This document shows, in pieces, positions 1 to 12,633 of a stretch of DNA of 64,000 nt. The DNA is from Amycolatopsis umgeniensis (GTDB lineage Bacteria > Actinomycetota > Actinomycetes > Mycobacteriales > Pseudonocardiaceae): assembly GCF_014205155.1 (NCBI RefSeq), contig NZ_JACHMX010000001.1, positions 7,130,001 through 7,194,000 on the forward strand, in the 5' to 3' direction. Numbering within the stretch: position 1 is the first letter of the stretch; the number at the start of each line of letters is the position of its first letter. The position numbers and the translations under genes are program-made. The notes under the pieces are model-generated. The model was not told the origin of the DNA. It worked only from the letters and a program-made list of their open reading frames with translations, and did no database searches.

Positions 1-1
1 G

Positions 2-655
2 CGGTCGTTCGAGCGGCTGTACGACCTGACCGAACGCGTCGTGCCGCCGGAGATCCTGTCGCTGAGGGTGAGCCCGGAGGAAGGCGCCCGCGAGCTGATC
101 ACCCGCGCGGCCGTCGCGCTGGGCATCGGCACCGAACCGGACCTGCGGGACTACTACCGGCTCGGCCCCGACGTCAGCAAGCGGGCGGTGGCCGAACTGG
201 TCGACGCGGGCGTGCTGGAACCGGTGATCGTGGACGGCTGGCCCGCCCCGGCGTACCGGCACGTCGCGGCGAAGGCGCCGCGGTCGGTCGCCGGCCGCGC
301 GCTGCTCTCGCCGTTCGACCCGCTGATCTGGGAACGCGCCCGCACCGAGCGCATCTTCGACTTCTTCTACCGCATCGAGATCTACGTCCCCGAGCCGAAG
401 CGGATCTACGGGTACTACGTGTTCCCGTTCCTGCTCGACGGCGAACTCGTCGGCCGGGTGGACCTCAAATGCGATCGTGCCGCCGGGGTGCTTCGCGTCC
501 AGGGCGCCTTCACCGAACCCGGGGTGGACGTCGCGCGGGTCGCGAGCGAGCTGGCGGGGGAGCTGCGGTTGATGGCGGAATGGCAGGGGCTCGACGGGGT
601 CGTGGTGGGGGAGCGGGGCGACCTCGCTCCGGTCCTTTCGCGCCTCGTGCGCTGA
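2..655 (+). CDS. Winged-helix YcaQ-type DNA glycosylase family protein (3' part)
   Basis: The reading frame is open from base 2, so the gene begins upstream of the window; the ATG or GTG codons near base 41 are internal. The first visible residues (RSFERLYDLTERVVPPEI) and the later LLSPFDPLIWERARTERIF and YGYYVFPFLLDGELVGRVD stretches are typical of the HTH_42/YcaQ family, which in characterised members unhooks bulky or crosslinked bases from DNA. Only about 217 residues are present, roughly the C-terminal half. The N-terminal region cannot be inspected, so catalytic activity is not shown here. Two hairpin-forming palindromes lie immediately downstream of the stop codon and could end transcription. 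Confidence 0.85.
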   Translation, partial: RSFERLYDLTERVVPPEILSLRVSPEEGARELITRAAVALGIGTEPDLRDYYRLGPDVSKRAVAELVDAGVLEPVIVDGWPAPAYRHVAAKAPRSVAGRALLSPFDPLIWERARTERIFDFFYRIEIYVPEPKRIYGYYVFPFLLDGELVGRVDLKCDRAAGVLRVQGAFTEPGVDVARVASELAGELRLMAEWQGLDGVVVGERGDLAPVLSRLVR

Positions 656-663
656 TCCTTCGC

Positions 664-716
664 TCCGTGAAGGCCTCCTTGCCTACCCTGAAGGTAGTGA
701 AGGAGTCCTTCACGGA
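664..716. repeat. Dispersed palindrome family A, copy 1
   Basis: A 53-base near-palindrome. Its outer arms are TCCGTGAAGG and CCTTCACGGA and its core is GCCTACC..GGTAG. It starts nine bases after the YcaQ-like stop codon. Near-identical copies occur at 14236-14289 and 55607-55660. It could act as a terminator hairpin, but there is no T tract, and the repetition suggests a mobile or REP-like unit. Confidence 0.85.
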
Positions 717-769
717 CTTGCGGATCGTCACGTCCGCCTCACGTGCACCAGAAGTCACTGCGGCTGCGC

Positions 770-816
770 GTGAAGGACTCATTCCCTCGGCTCAGCCGAG
801 GAAACTCGACCTTCAC
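770..816. repeat. Nested palindrome
   Basis: GTGAAGG at 770-776 pairs with CCTTCAC at 810-816. Inside lies a second palindrome at 785-801 (CCTCGGCT-c-AGCCGAGG). The outer arms match the GTGAAGG arms of family A, so it may be a diverged member. Confidence 0.6.
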
Positions 817-824
817 ACCTTCCC

Positions 825-882
825 AAGTACATGAAGGCCCCCTTCCTTGCGCTAGGCGCAAGGAAGGGGCCTTCATGTACTT
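825..882. repeat. Dispersed palindrome family B, copy 1
   Basis: A long hairpin with arms AAGTACATGAAGG and CCTTCATGTACTT and an inner stem AAGGAAGGGG / CCCCCTTCCTT. A shorter relative sits at 43067-43095. No coding potential is visible. Confidence 0.8.
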
Positions 883-937
883 CAAGCGATCACGTGAAAT
901 ACCGAGTCGGCCGCGCCACTCACGACCCGAAATGACC

Positions 938-987
938 GAGGGACCTTCGCTCCCACCCCCGTGGAAAAGTGAGAGCAAAGGTCCCTC
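938..987. repeat. Inverted repeat between convergent genes
   Basis: GAGGGACCTT at the left pairs with AAGGTCCCTC at the right, with GCTC/GAGAGC continuing inward. It lies just beyond the 3' end of the minus-strand DUF4097 gene, so a terminator is plausible. The 655-1010 gap holds four palindromes and no credible gene. A CCACTCACGAC motif at 916-926 matches the ends of the elements at 25339-25385 and 40679-40935. Confidence 0.65.
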
Positions 988-1009
988 GATCCCCCTGCAG
1001 TCCGCGGCC

Positions 1010-1918
1010 TCACCGAGCCGCGCTGGTCACCACCGCGTCGCCGGTACCGGTCCGCGCCCGCACCTTCAGCGAGACCTCCGCGGGCGCGCTCTCCGCGACA
1101 TCCAGCTCGCTCGACACCGAACCCGTCGTCGACGAAAGGTCGATTTCCGCCCGCACCCCACCGCGGATCCCGACCCGGACCTCGCCCGAGCCGGTGGTCA
1201 GTTCCAGCGATCCGGAGGCGGCGTCCGCCACCGAGAGGTCGCCGCTGCCCGTGCGCGCCAGGACCTCGCCCGCGACCTCGCCGAGCCAGACGTCACCCGT
1301 GCCGGTCGCGACCGTGGCCGAACCGCTCACCGACGACGCTTCGACGGAGCCGCTGCCGGTGCGCAGCTGCAGACCGGACACGGTCGGCCCGAGTTTGATG
1401 CCGCCGGTGCCGGTGCGGACGATCGCCGAACCGTCTGCCCGCTCCAGGCCGACATCGCCGGAGCCGGTCAGGATGTCGGCGCGCCCGGCGGAACCGGTCA
1501 CCGTGACGTCGGCCGCCCCGGCCCGTACCTCCAGATGCGAACCGGCGGGCGCCCGGACGGTCACGGCGAGCAAGACGTTCTTCAGCTGCCAGGCCTTCGG
1601 TGCCTGGACGACCAGCCGGTTGCCGACCTTCTCGATCCGCGTCTGCGCCAGGGCGTCGCCCACCGACGTCCGCGGGTCGGCGCCGAGCTGGTCGCCGAAA
1701 CGTTCCCCGACCCAGCTGAGCAGGCTCGTCATCCCGTCCACCCACGGCTGCTGTTCGCCGCCGTCGCGGCGGACCTCGGCGTGGACGCCGCTCTCACCGG
1801 TCAGATCGATGGTCACCCGGCCGATGGCCACACTCACGTCGATCTCGATCGGGCCCTCGGCCTCGAACTCTTCGACGCGCACGGTCTCTTCACCGGCGGG
1901 AATGCTTTCCTCGGTCAT
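1010..1918 (-). CDS. DUF4097-type beta-strand repeat protein
   Basis: A 302-residue protein from the ATG at 1918, which is preceded by GAGGGGA. Longer upstream frames would overlap the preceding gene and have no ribosome site. From about residue 130 to the end it shows regularly spaced TGSGDV, TGTGGI, TGSGSV, TGTGDV and TGSGEV turns, the pattern of a right-handed beta-solenoid of the DUF4097 family. There is no signal peptide or membrane segment. It is nine bases downstream of the ribbon-helix-helix gene on the same strand and so is probably co-transcribed. The function of this family is not established; the fold is well supported. Confidence 0.85.
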   Translation of the reverse strand: MTEESIPAGEETVRVEEFEAEGPIEIDVSVAIGRVTIDLTGESGVHAEVRRDGGEQQPWVDGMTSLLSWVGERFGDQLGADPRTSVGDALAQTRIEKVGNRLVVQAPKAWQLKNVLLAVTVRAPAGSHLEVRAGAADVTVTGSAGRADILTGSGDVGLERADGSAIVRTGTGGIKLGPTVSGLQLRTGSGSVEASSVSGSATVATGTGDVWLGEVAGEVLARTGSGDLSVADAASGSLELTTGSGEVRVGIRGGVRAEIDLSSTTGSVSSELDVAESAPAEVSLKVRARTGTGDAVVTSAAR

Positions 1919-1928
1919 TTCCGTCCCC

Positions 1929-2450
1929 TCAGCCCTGGACCCAGCCGTGCAGATGCGAACCCGCACCGCCGCCGGGCTTCTGCTTGTACTGCCACTCGCC
2001 GCCGCTCTTGCCCAGCGCCCCCTGGACGGCCTGCGAGACGAACGTGTTCAGCGAAACGCCCTGAGAGGCGGCAGCGGCTTCCGCCTGGCCCTTGACCTGC
2101 TCGAACAGGCGCAGGGTGATGCGCGTGATGTCGCCCGTGTCCACCTTGGGGGCGCGCGGGGCCTCCCGCGGCGCCTCGTGGCGGGGTGCGGTCTGCTCGG
2201 CGCTCTCGGCGGAGCCGGTGACGACGACGCGCACGTCGCGGCCGTCGAGCCGGACGTCGACGACGTGTCCCGGCAGCGCCGAGGTCACCTCGGCGGCCAG
2301 ATCGGCCAGGGCGTTCATGATGGTCAACCGGGCGGCCGGCTCCAGTGCCGACGACAGCAGCGCGGCGGCGCGCCGCGTCTGCTCGTCGCCGGCCGAAGCC
2401 GTGTTCGCGAGGTCTTCGCGAAGGCTTGTGATGTACGGCGTCAGATCCAT
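1929..2450 (-). CDS. Ribbon-helix-helix (HicB-like C-terminal) DNA-binding protein
   Basis: A 173-residue protein. Residues 1-80 hold an uncharacterised helical and strand region. Residues 85-105 are a charged linker. Residues 111-146 (ITLRLFEQVKGQAEAAAA...SLNTFVSQAV) match a HicB-type ribbon-helix-helix DNA-binding fold, ending in a Gly-rich tail. HicB proteins are usually antitoxins, but no HicA-like toxin is adjacent. Its partner here is the DUF4097 gene, so a regulator role is more likely than toxin neutralisation. Two palindromic TGACGTCA-type sites sit just upstream of the start codon, consistent with autoregulation. The divergent neighbour is thyX. Confidence 0.75.
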   Translation of the reverse strand: MDLTPYITSLREDLANTASAGDEQTRRAAALLSSALEPAARLTIMNALADLAAEVTSALPGHVVDVRLDGRDVRVVVTGSAESAEQTAPRHEAPREAPRAPKVDTGDITRITLRLFEQVKGQAEAAAASQGVSLNTFVSQAVQGALGKSGGEWQYKQKPGGGAGSHLHGWVQG

Positions 2451-2460
2451 GACACCACTA

Positions 2461-2511
2461 TGACGTCACTAGTGATGTCAGTCAAGGAGCCGATGACGTC
2501 ACCGTGATGTC
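2461..2511. promoter_or_regulatory. Candidate RHH operator, two palindromic sites
   Basis: Bases 2461-2480 read TGACGTCACTAGTGATGTCA, a near-perfect palindrome. A second, shorter version (TGACGTCACCGTGATGTC) follows at 2494-2511. Both lie between the divergent RHH gene and thyX, 10-60 bases from the RHH start codon. Ribbon-helix-helix repressors commonly bind such repeated half-sites in their own promoters; that link is inferred. Confidence 0.5.
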
Positions 2512-2583
2512 GCCGGGGTGTCAGGGAAGGCTGCGGTTACGCTGCCCGGAGTCGTGGAGCAGGGGTCGAAAGGGAGTGCGAAC

Positions 2584-3336
2584 GTGGCCGAGACCGTGTC
2601 ACCCAAGGTTCAACTGATCGCGAAGACGGAGTTCTTCCCGCCGTCGGACGTACCGTGGTCGACCGACGCCGACGGTGGTGAGGCGCTGGCCGAATTCGCG
2701 GGCCGGGCCTGCTACCAGTCCTGGAAGAAGCCGAACCCGAAGACGGCCACCAACGCCGGTTACCTCGAGCACATCATCGACGTGGGCCACCTGTCGGTGC
2801 TGGAGCACGGCTCCGTCAGCTTCTACATCACCGGGATCTCCCGGTCGCTGACGCACGAGCTGATCCGCCACCGTCACTTCTCCTACTCGCAGCTCTCGCA
2901 GCGCTACGTCCCGGAGCGCGACGCCGCGTTCGTCGAGCCCGACGTCATCGCGCAGGACCCGGAGCTGCACGCGAAGTTCCTCGCCGCCTCGCAGGCCGCC
3001 GTCGACGCCTACACCGAGCTGCTCGCCGGGCTGGAGGAGAAGTTCGCCGACGTGCCGAGCGCGACCTTGCGTCGCAAGCAGGCCCGCCAGGCCGCCCGCG
3101 CCGTGCTGCCGAACGCGACCGAGACCCGCATCGTGGTCACCGGCAACTACCGCGCCTGGCGGCACTTCATCGCGATGCGCGCCACCGAGCACGCCGATGT
3201 CGAGATCCGCGCCCTGGCCATCGACTGCCTGCGCGAGCTGCAGAAGGCCTCGGGCAACGTGTTCGCGGACTTCACCATCTCCGCGCTGCCCGACGGCACC
3301 GAGGTCGCGTCCAGCCCGAAGGTTCTCGAGGGCTGA
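2584..3336 (+). CDS. thyX: Flavin-dependent thymidylate synthase
   Basis: ThyX makes dTMP from dUMP using methylenetetrahydrofolate, FAD and NADPH, in the cytoplasm. The signature [14 protein letters not shown] is at residues 95-108 of a 250-residue protein, which fits the RHR-x7-S-x-RY motif. The GTG at 2584 is chosen because AAAGGGAG lies at a suitable distance and the start [11 protein letters not shown] is typical of actinobacterial ThyX. The open frame reaches back to 2518, but that extension has no homology-like features. The stop codon overlaps the start of the following ACT-domain gene by one base (TGATG), so the two are translationally coupled. Confidence 0.95.
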   Translation: MAETVSPKVQLIAKTEFFPPSDVPWSTDADGGEALAEFAGRACYQSWKKPNPKTATNAGYLEHIIDVGHLSVLEHGSVSFYITGISRSLTHELIRHRHFSYSQLSQRYVPERDAAFVEPDVIAQDPELHAKFLAASQAAVDAYTELLAGLEEKFADVPSATLRRKQARQAARAVLPNATETRIVVTGNYRAWRHFIAMRATEHADVEIRALAIDCLRELQKASGNVFADFTISALPDGTEVASSPKVLEG

Positions 3337-3728
3337 TGCGACGCCTCGCGATCGACGTCCGGCCCGGCGAGTACGCGGTCGCCCGCCTCGCCCCGGACGC
3401 GCCGGTTCCGGCGAATCTGCTCGACCCCGGCGAGCCCGTGCTGATCTCCATCACACGGACGCCGGAAGAGCTTTCGGTGATCTGCCCGGCGGGCCTCGCG
3501 CCCGCCGGGGCCACGGTCGAGGAGGGCTGGCGGCTCCTGTCGGTCCGCGGGCCGCTGGCCTTCACGCTGACCGGCATCATCGCGGCGCTGTCGAGCGAAC
3601 TGGCCGCCGCCGGGGTGGCGCTGTTCTCGATCTCCACTTTCGACACCGACCACGTGCTGGTCCGGGCCCCCGAGCTGGAACGCGCGGTGAAGGCGCTCCG
3701 GGAATCCGGGCACGAGGTCACGGTCTGA
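3336..3728 (+). CDS. ACT-domain protein
   Basis: A 130-residue protein, one base overlapped with thyX. The C-terminal half (GPLAFTLTGIIAALSSELAAAGVALFSISTFDTDHVLVRAPELERAV pattern, residues about 72-122) has the beta-alpha-beta layout of ACT domains of the CASTOR/aspartokinase type. No catalytic domain is present. Such stand-alone ACT proteins are usually small-molecule sensors, but the ligand cannot be read from sequence. Co-transcription with thyX is implied by the overlap; a functional link to dTMP synthesis is not established. Confidence 0.75.
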   Translation: MRRLAIDVRPGEYAVARLAPDAPVPANLLDPGEPVLISITRTPEELSVICPAGLAPAGATVEEGWRLLSVRGPLAFTLTGIIAALSSELAAAGVALFSISTFDTDHVLVRAPELERAVKALRESGHEVTV

Positions 3729-3810
3729 TCCAGAAGCCGGGCGAAGGAACCTTTCGGGGCGCGAACGGGTCCGAGTGAGCATCCCGCGCGAATCGAAGGA
3801 GCACGGAACC

Positions 3811-8128
<4,318 letters not shown>

Positions 8129-8325
8129 TGGGTTGCTTGGGCCTTGATCGCCGGGGCAGCCGTGCGGCTCAGGCGTAGGTAGGTGATACGGGTCCGCTCC
8201 GCCCCCTATCCGAGGCGGTTCCGGCTTCACGCGCGGCCGCTGTGACTGTTGGTGCGCGTGGGGTGGACGTGGCGACCTGTTCGCACCTGAAATCCAGTAG
8301 GTGCCCAAGGCACCAGCCGGTTCGG

Positions 8326-8382
8326 GTGTCGCGAAAGCCACTTTCGGGACATCAGACGTCCCGAAAGTGGCTTTCGCGACAC
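8326..8382. repeat. Dispersed palindrome family C, copy 1
   Basis: A 57-base palindrome: arms GTGTCGCGAAAGCCACTTTC and its complement around a GGGACATCAGACGTCCC centre. Near-identical copies are at 40746-40802 and 50943-50998. The 8129-8504 gap contains nothing else I can name except a CCACTCACGAC motif at 8416-8426. Confidence 0.85.
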
Positions 8383-8504
8383 AGCCGTCGGGCATCACGG
8401 ACCCGCGGTCAATCGCCACTCACGACCAACCTGCCCCACTCCGTCACCTGCGCCTTCCCCAATACTCGGTCGAGCGCGGGGACCACTCGCGACATAATCA
8501 CCGC

Positions 8505-9287
8505 ATGATGGTGGGGGTGCACGTCCTGGCGGCGTTGGCGGGGATCGCGCTCGGGGTGGGCGCGGTCTATCTGGGGCGGATGTTCATCGAGGGCGCTCGC
8601 CGCGACCGGCGGCTGCGGCCCGAGCTGATCGCCGCCGGATTGCGGCGGGACCGCTGGGAACTCGCCGTCGAGAAGATGGACAGCGAGAACGCCGCGGAGC
8701 GCCTCGAGAGTTTCATGGACCTGGAGCGGTACGGGCGGGAAGACCCCGGCGCGCGCGAAGACATCATCGAGCTGACCTGCACCTATCTGCGCAAGCCCTT
8801 CCGGTTCCCGGTCGAAGACGAGCAAGAGTTCGAGATCCGGCTCGCCGCGCAAGGCTTGCTCACCCGGCATCTGCGGCGGTCGGGGAGCTTCGAATTCTGG
8901 GCAGTCGAGGACCTGGAACTCCAGGACGCGGTGCTCGTCGAGCCGGATTTCGCGGACTGTGACCTCAGCGGCGCCGACTTCCGGGACGCGGTGATCGTCG
9001 GCGGGAACTTCCGGCGCGCCCGATTCCAGCGCTTCGCGAACTTCGATCGAGCGTGGTTCACCGGCGAGACCGATTTCGGCGCGGCGATCTTCCCCCAGTA
9101 CGCCAGCTTCAACGCCGCGCTGTTCGCCGGGGTGACCACGTTCGCCGAGGCGGAGTTCTCAGACGGCGTGGACTTCGACGACGCGCGAGTGGAGAAGCCG
9201 GACGCGGCTCACTCATGGCCCTCTCCCTGGTACGTCTGGGTGGCTTCGCCGGTCGCGCAGGGGCGGCTCGTGCCACGTAAGAGCTAA
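8505..9287 (+). CDS. Membrane-anchored pentapeptide-repeat protein
   Basis: A 260-residue protein starting at the paired ATGATG at 8505. The open frame extends back through the palindrome at 8326-8382, but that part is not credible coding. One membrane helix occupies residues 3-24, followed by a charged helical region. Pentapeptide-like repeats A(D/N)(L/F)xx cover about residues 140-225 (for example CDLSGADFRDAVIVGGNFRR, then FANFDRAWF and TDFGAAIF). Repeats of this kind form a right-handed quadrilateral helix. The function is unknown; nothing links it to gyrase protection. Its stop codon overlaps that of a small minus-strand frame. Confidence 0.8.
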   Translation: MMVGVHVLAALAGIALGVGAVYLGRMFIEGARRDRRLRPELIAAGLRRDRWELAVEKMDSENAAERLESFMDLERYGREDPGAREDIIELTCTYLRKPFRFPVEDEQEFEIRLAAQGLLTRHLRRSGSFEFWAVEDLELQDAVLVEPDFADCDLSGADFRDAVIVGGNFRRARFQRFANFDRAWFTGETDFGAAIFPQYASFNAALFAGVTTFAEAEFSDGVDFDDARVEKPDAAHSWPSPWYVWVASPVAQGRLVPRKS

Positions 9288-9388
9288 CGGGTCGCCGTCG
9301 CCATGAGCAGGGCGAAGGCGACGGCGATCGCTTGGCCGAAGAGGGCGTTGCGGGCTTTGCGCTGTTCCGCACGAGTGGGCCGGTTCAT
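9284..9388 (-). CDS. Candidate 34-residue membrane miniprotein
   Basis: A short frame with a good ribosome site (GGGGGAA before the ATG at 9388). It begins MNRPTRAEQRKARN and ends in one hydrophobic stretch (FGQAIAVAFALLMATATR), giving a positive-inside, single-helix protein. Third codon positions are mostly G or C, as in neighbouring genes. The stop codon overlaps that of the convergent pentapeptide gene. No function can be proposed. It could be a chance frame, but the combination of start site, charge and hydrophobic helix is unusual for noise. Confidence 0.4.
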   Translation of the reverse strand: MNRPTRAEQRKARNALFGQAIAVAFALLMATATR

Positions 9389-9560
9389 CACGGATTCCCC
9401 CGGTTTCGAGTGTTTTCCTTACGTGGCAAGTGTTCCGCGACCCGCACCCCGGCACCTCCCGCCTCGGTGGGGTTCGTCTACGCCGCAGGTCGCAGCCTTC
9501 CCCTAGGGGTGGCGGCGGCGTACCCTCGGACGCCCCTGGAGCCCAGGACCGGGAGAGTCG

Positions 9561-11129
9561 ATGGGACGCCACGCCACCGCCCGGCCCCGAAGACGGGTGC
9601 TGCTCCCGCTACTGGCGCTCGCGCTGGCGGCCGTACTCGGCGCGGCCACCTGGGTGGCCGTGGCCATGGCACGGTCCGAACCCGCCTGCGAGCCCGTCCG
9701 GGTGGTCGTCGCCGCGTCACCCGACATCGCCCCCGCCGTCGCCGAGACCGCTCGCGACCTCGGGCTCGCCTGTGTCGCTTTCCACGTCCAGCCCCGGGAT
9801 TCCCTCCAGATGGCGGAGGAACTGTCCGGGACCGCACCCAAGCCTCAAGCGTGGATCCCGTCCTCGACGCTGTTCCTCAGGCGTGCCGACGGGGTGCCCG
9901 CCTCCGGTCCGTCGGTGGCCAGTTCGCCGGTGGTGCTCGCGGTCGCGGAACCCGTCGCTAAGAAACTCGGCTGGCCGCGCAAGTCGCTGACCTGGCCGGA
10001 CGTACTCGGGGGCGCCGGAATCGTCGTCGGAATGCCGGATCCCGCGCGCGATCCCGTCGGCGTCTCCGCGCTGCAGGCGCTCCGTGACGTCGCGAAGGGC
10101 GCTCCGGATCCCGCCGGTGCGTACGTGGTCTTGCTCCGGAAGTTCTCCGCCAACGCCTTCGACGAGGCGACCACTACGGTGTTCCCCGCCTCGGAGAACG
10201 CGGTGCTGCGACACAATTCCGAGCTCGCCGACGGCGAGACCGCACTGGTGGCCGCGTACTCACCCGCTTCGCCGTCGCTCGACTACCCGTTCGTCGAGAT
10301 CGGCGGCGCGACACCGCAGCAGGGCAAGGCGGTCGCGGAACTGAAACGGGCCCTGCTGAACGGCAACGCGACGAGCGCGAAGTCCGGCCTCCGCGCCCCG
10401 GGCGGGCAGGCGTTGCGGCTCACCGAAACCGATCAACGCGTTTCGGTGCAAGGACAGCGCAGCGCCGAGATCCCGTCCGCCGACGAGGTCGACAAAGCGC
10501 TCAGCCAGTGGGCGGGAGTGAACGCGAGCGCGCGGGTCCAGGTGCTCATCGACGTCTCCGGTTCGATGAGCGCGCCGGTCCCGGGAACCGGCAAGTCCCG
10601 CCTGCGGATCACGCTGGAAGCGGCGGAGAACGCCCTGCACTTGTTCAAACCCACGTCACAGGTCCGTTTCTTGGCCTTCGCGACCGAAATGGACGGTGAA
10701 CGCGACTATCGGGAGATCCTGCCGATGGCGCCGGTCGGGCGGCAGCTGACCGAAGTGGACCGATTGCGTGCGGTCCGGACCGTCCCCGACGGGCAGACCG
10801 GGCTCTACGACAGCGTCCTCGACGTCTATCGGGTGGCGAACAAGGAATGGGAGGCGGGGAAGCTGAACCTGGTCATCGTGATGACCGACGGCCGCAACAC
10901 CGATCCAGGCGGGATCAGCCGCGAGAACCTGATGGCCGAGCTGGGAAAGCTGCGGGACCCGAACCGCCCGGTGCCGTTGGTCGCCATCGGGATCGGCCCG
11001 GACGCCGACGAGACCGAACTGCGGCAGCTCGTCGCGCCGGCCGGCGGCCAGGCCTTCCTCAGCCGCGATCCCGCGAAGATCGGAGAGGTGTTTTACGGGG
11101 CTCTCGGCCGGATCGCCGGCGCTGGATGA
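9561..11129 (+). CDS. vWA-domain protein with N-terminal solute-binding-like domain
   Basis: A 522-residue exported or anchored protein, with GGGAG before the ATG. Residues 13-36 form a signal or membrane helix. Residues about 45-300 resemble a periplasmic solute-binding fold (VRVVVAASPDIAPAVAETARDL...PQAWIPSSTLF). The C-terminal 190 residues are a von Willebrand A domain with MIDAS motif DVSGSMS at 331-337, the later T (QTGLYDS) and D (VMTDGRN). Proteins of this two-domain layout are common in actinobacteria, but their ligand is not known. The 3' end overlaps the convergent permease gene by 71 bases. Confidence 0.88.
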   Translation: MGRHATARPRRRVLLPLLALALAAVLGAATWVAVAMARSEPACEPVRVVVAASPDIAPAVAETARDLGLACVAFHVQPRDSLQMAEELSGTAPKPQAWIPSSTLFLRRADGVPASGPSVASSPVVLAVAEPVAKKLGWPRKSLTWPDVLGGAGIVVGMPDPARDPVGVSALQALRDVAKGAPDPAGAYVVLLRKFSANAFDEATTTVFPASENAVLRHNSELADGETALVAAYSPASPSLDYPFVEIGGATPQQGKAVAELKRALLNGNATSAKSGLRAPGGQALRLTETDQRVSVQGQRSAEIPSADEVDKALSQWAGVNASARVQVLIDVSGSMSAPVPGTGKSRLRITLEAAENALHLFKPTSQVRFLAFATEMDGERDYREILPMAPVGRQLTEVDRLRAVRTVPDGQTGLYDSVLDVYRVANKEWEAGKLNLVIVMTDGRNTDPGGISRENLMAELGKLRDPNRPVPLVAIGIGPDADETELRQLVAPAGGQAFLSRDPAKIGEVFYGALGRIAGAG

Positions 11130-12480
11130 AATAGACGCCGAGGATCACCGCCAGGCTGACCAGGCTCAGGTACAGCTGGGCCCGCGTGTCCGCGTCCACG
11201 AACAGCATCGACGCGACCACGGCCAGCGTCCCGGCGAGCGTGAGCCAGCTCAGCCACGGATAGCCCCACATGCGCAGTTTCAGCCGTTCCGGCGCCTCGG
11301 CCTCCAGACGGCGCCGCATCCGGAGCTGCGAGCCGGCGATGATCGCGTAGACGAACAACGCGACCGCGCCCGCGGAGTTGATGATGAAGTAGAAGATCTT
11401 GTCCGGTGAAACGAAGTTCATCACCACGGCCACGTAACCGACCGAAGTGGACACCAGGATCGCCTTCCACGGCACGCCGCGCCGGTTGGTGTCGGCGATC
11501 CATTTCGGTGCCCAGCCGTTGCCGTGCAACGCGAACAGCATGCGGGAAGCGGTGTACAGCCCGGAATTCAGCACCGACAGCACGGCTGTCAGCACCACCG
11601 CGCTGACGATCGTCTCGGCCGCGGGGATGCCGAACCGGCCGAACGCCGCGGCGAACGGGCTGGTCGTGGTCGGGATGTCCCGCCAGCCGGTGATCATCAC
11701 CAGCAGGGTCACGGAACCGACGTAGAACACGATGACGCGCCAGACGATCGACGAGGTCGCCTTGCGCACGGCCGTCTCGGGTTCCCGCGATTCGGCGGCG
11801 GCGATGGTGACGATCTCCGCGCCGAAGTAGGAGAAGATCACGATCACCACGCCGTGCACCACCGAGAACGGGCCGTTGGCGAGGAAACCGTCCTGCGCGA
11901 TGTTGCCGACCGAGAACGTCCCGCCGGGCCAGGCCCCGAGCACGAACAGGATGCCGACGACCAGGAACACCACGATGGTGGCGATCTTGACCGATGCGAG
12001 CCAGAACTCCGTCTCCCCGAACGAACGAGCCGAGGCGAGGTTGGTCGCGGTCAGCAGCAGCATCAGCACCAGCGAGAAGATCCATTGCGGCACAACGGGA
12101 ATCCAGGTCTGGAGGATCTTCGCCCCGGCGACGGCCTCGAAAGCGACCACACCCACCCAGAAGTACCAATACAACCAGCCGACGGTGAAGCCCGCCCAGC
12201 CGCCGAGCGAAGTCCTCGCGTATTCCATGAAGGACCCCTGTGACGGCGCGGCCGTCGCCATCTCGCCGAGCATCCGCATCACCAGCACGACGATCAGACC
12301 GCCGATGGCGTAGGAGAGGACGGCCGCCGGGCCGACGGTGTGGATGACCGCGCCGCTGCCGATGAACAGGCTGGCGCCGATGATGCCGCCGAGCGCGATC
12401 ATCCGGACGTGGCGTTGCCGCAGGTCCGGGCGCAGTCCCGCCCGCTCGGTCGTGGTGTCCGGAGTGGATTCTGCGCTCAT
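11059..12480 (-). CDS. Amino-acid permease (APC superfamily, AAT type)
   Basis: A 473-residue transporter from the ATG at 12480, preceded by AGGAGG. About 12 membrane helices are evident. The N-terminal pattern RHVRMIALGGIIGASLFIGSGAVIHTVGPAAVLSY is the APC/AAT signature around the unwound first helix, and a later GGWAGFTVGWLYWYFW stretch matches the GABA, proline and aromatic amino-acid permeases. The substrate cannot be assigned. It is monocistronic, and its last 71 bases overlap the end of the convergent vWA gene, so the C-terminal tail (QRRRSGREPRKTP) is encoded antisense to that gene. Confidence 0.9.
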   Translation of the reverse strand: MSAESTPDTTTERAGLRPDLRQRHVRMIALGGIIGASLFIGSGAVIHTVGPAAVLSYAIGGLIVVLVMRMLGEMATAAPSQGSFMEYARTSLGGWAGFTVGWLYWYFWVGVVAFEAVAGAKILQTWIPVVPQWIFSLVLMLLLTATNLASARSFGETEFWLASVKIATIVVFLVVGILFVLGAWPGGTFSVGNIAQDGFLANGPFSVVHGVVIVIFSYFGAEIVTIAAAESREPETAVRKATSSIVWRVIVFYVGSVTLLVMITGWRDIPTTTSPFAAAFGRFGIPAAETIVSAVVLTAVLSVLNSGLYTASRMLFALHGNGWAPKWIADTNRRGVPWKAILVSTSVGYVAVVMNFVSPDKIFYFIINSAGAVALFVYAIIAGSQLRMRRRLEAEAPERLKLRMWGYPWLSWLTLAGTLAVVASMLFVDADTRAQLYLSLVSLAVILGVYFIQRRRSGREPRKTPLRSSRDRG

Positions 12481-12633
12481 TTCGCGGTTGCCTCCTGTCG
12501 GAGTGACGGCGGATCGCGGGATTGTCGCACCGCAAGGACCGGAGGAAAAGTGTTTGCGCAACCCCCGGTGAACAGGCCGAAAAGGACTCTGCCAACCTAG
12601 GCACCTCCACCGCGCGTTCCGAGGAGCTCTTCG

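Noticed and set aside
1929..2450. HicAB toxin-antitoxin system
   Set aside because: The RHH domain is HicB-like, but no HicA-sized double-stranded-RNA-binding toxin is encoded next to it.
2518..2583. Upstream GTG extension of thyX
   Set aside because: It would add 22 residues with no family similarity and overlap the candidate RHH operator region; the GTG at 2584 has the ribosome site.
8301..8504. N-terminal extension of the pentapeptide protein
   Set aside because: The extra frame is a translation of palindrome family C and carries no ribosome site; ATGATG at 8505 fits the membrane anchor.
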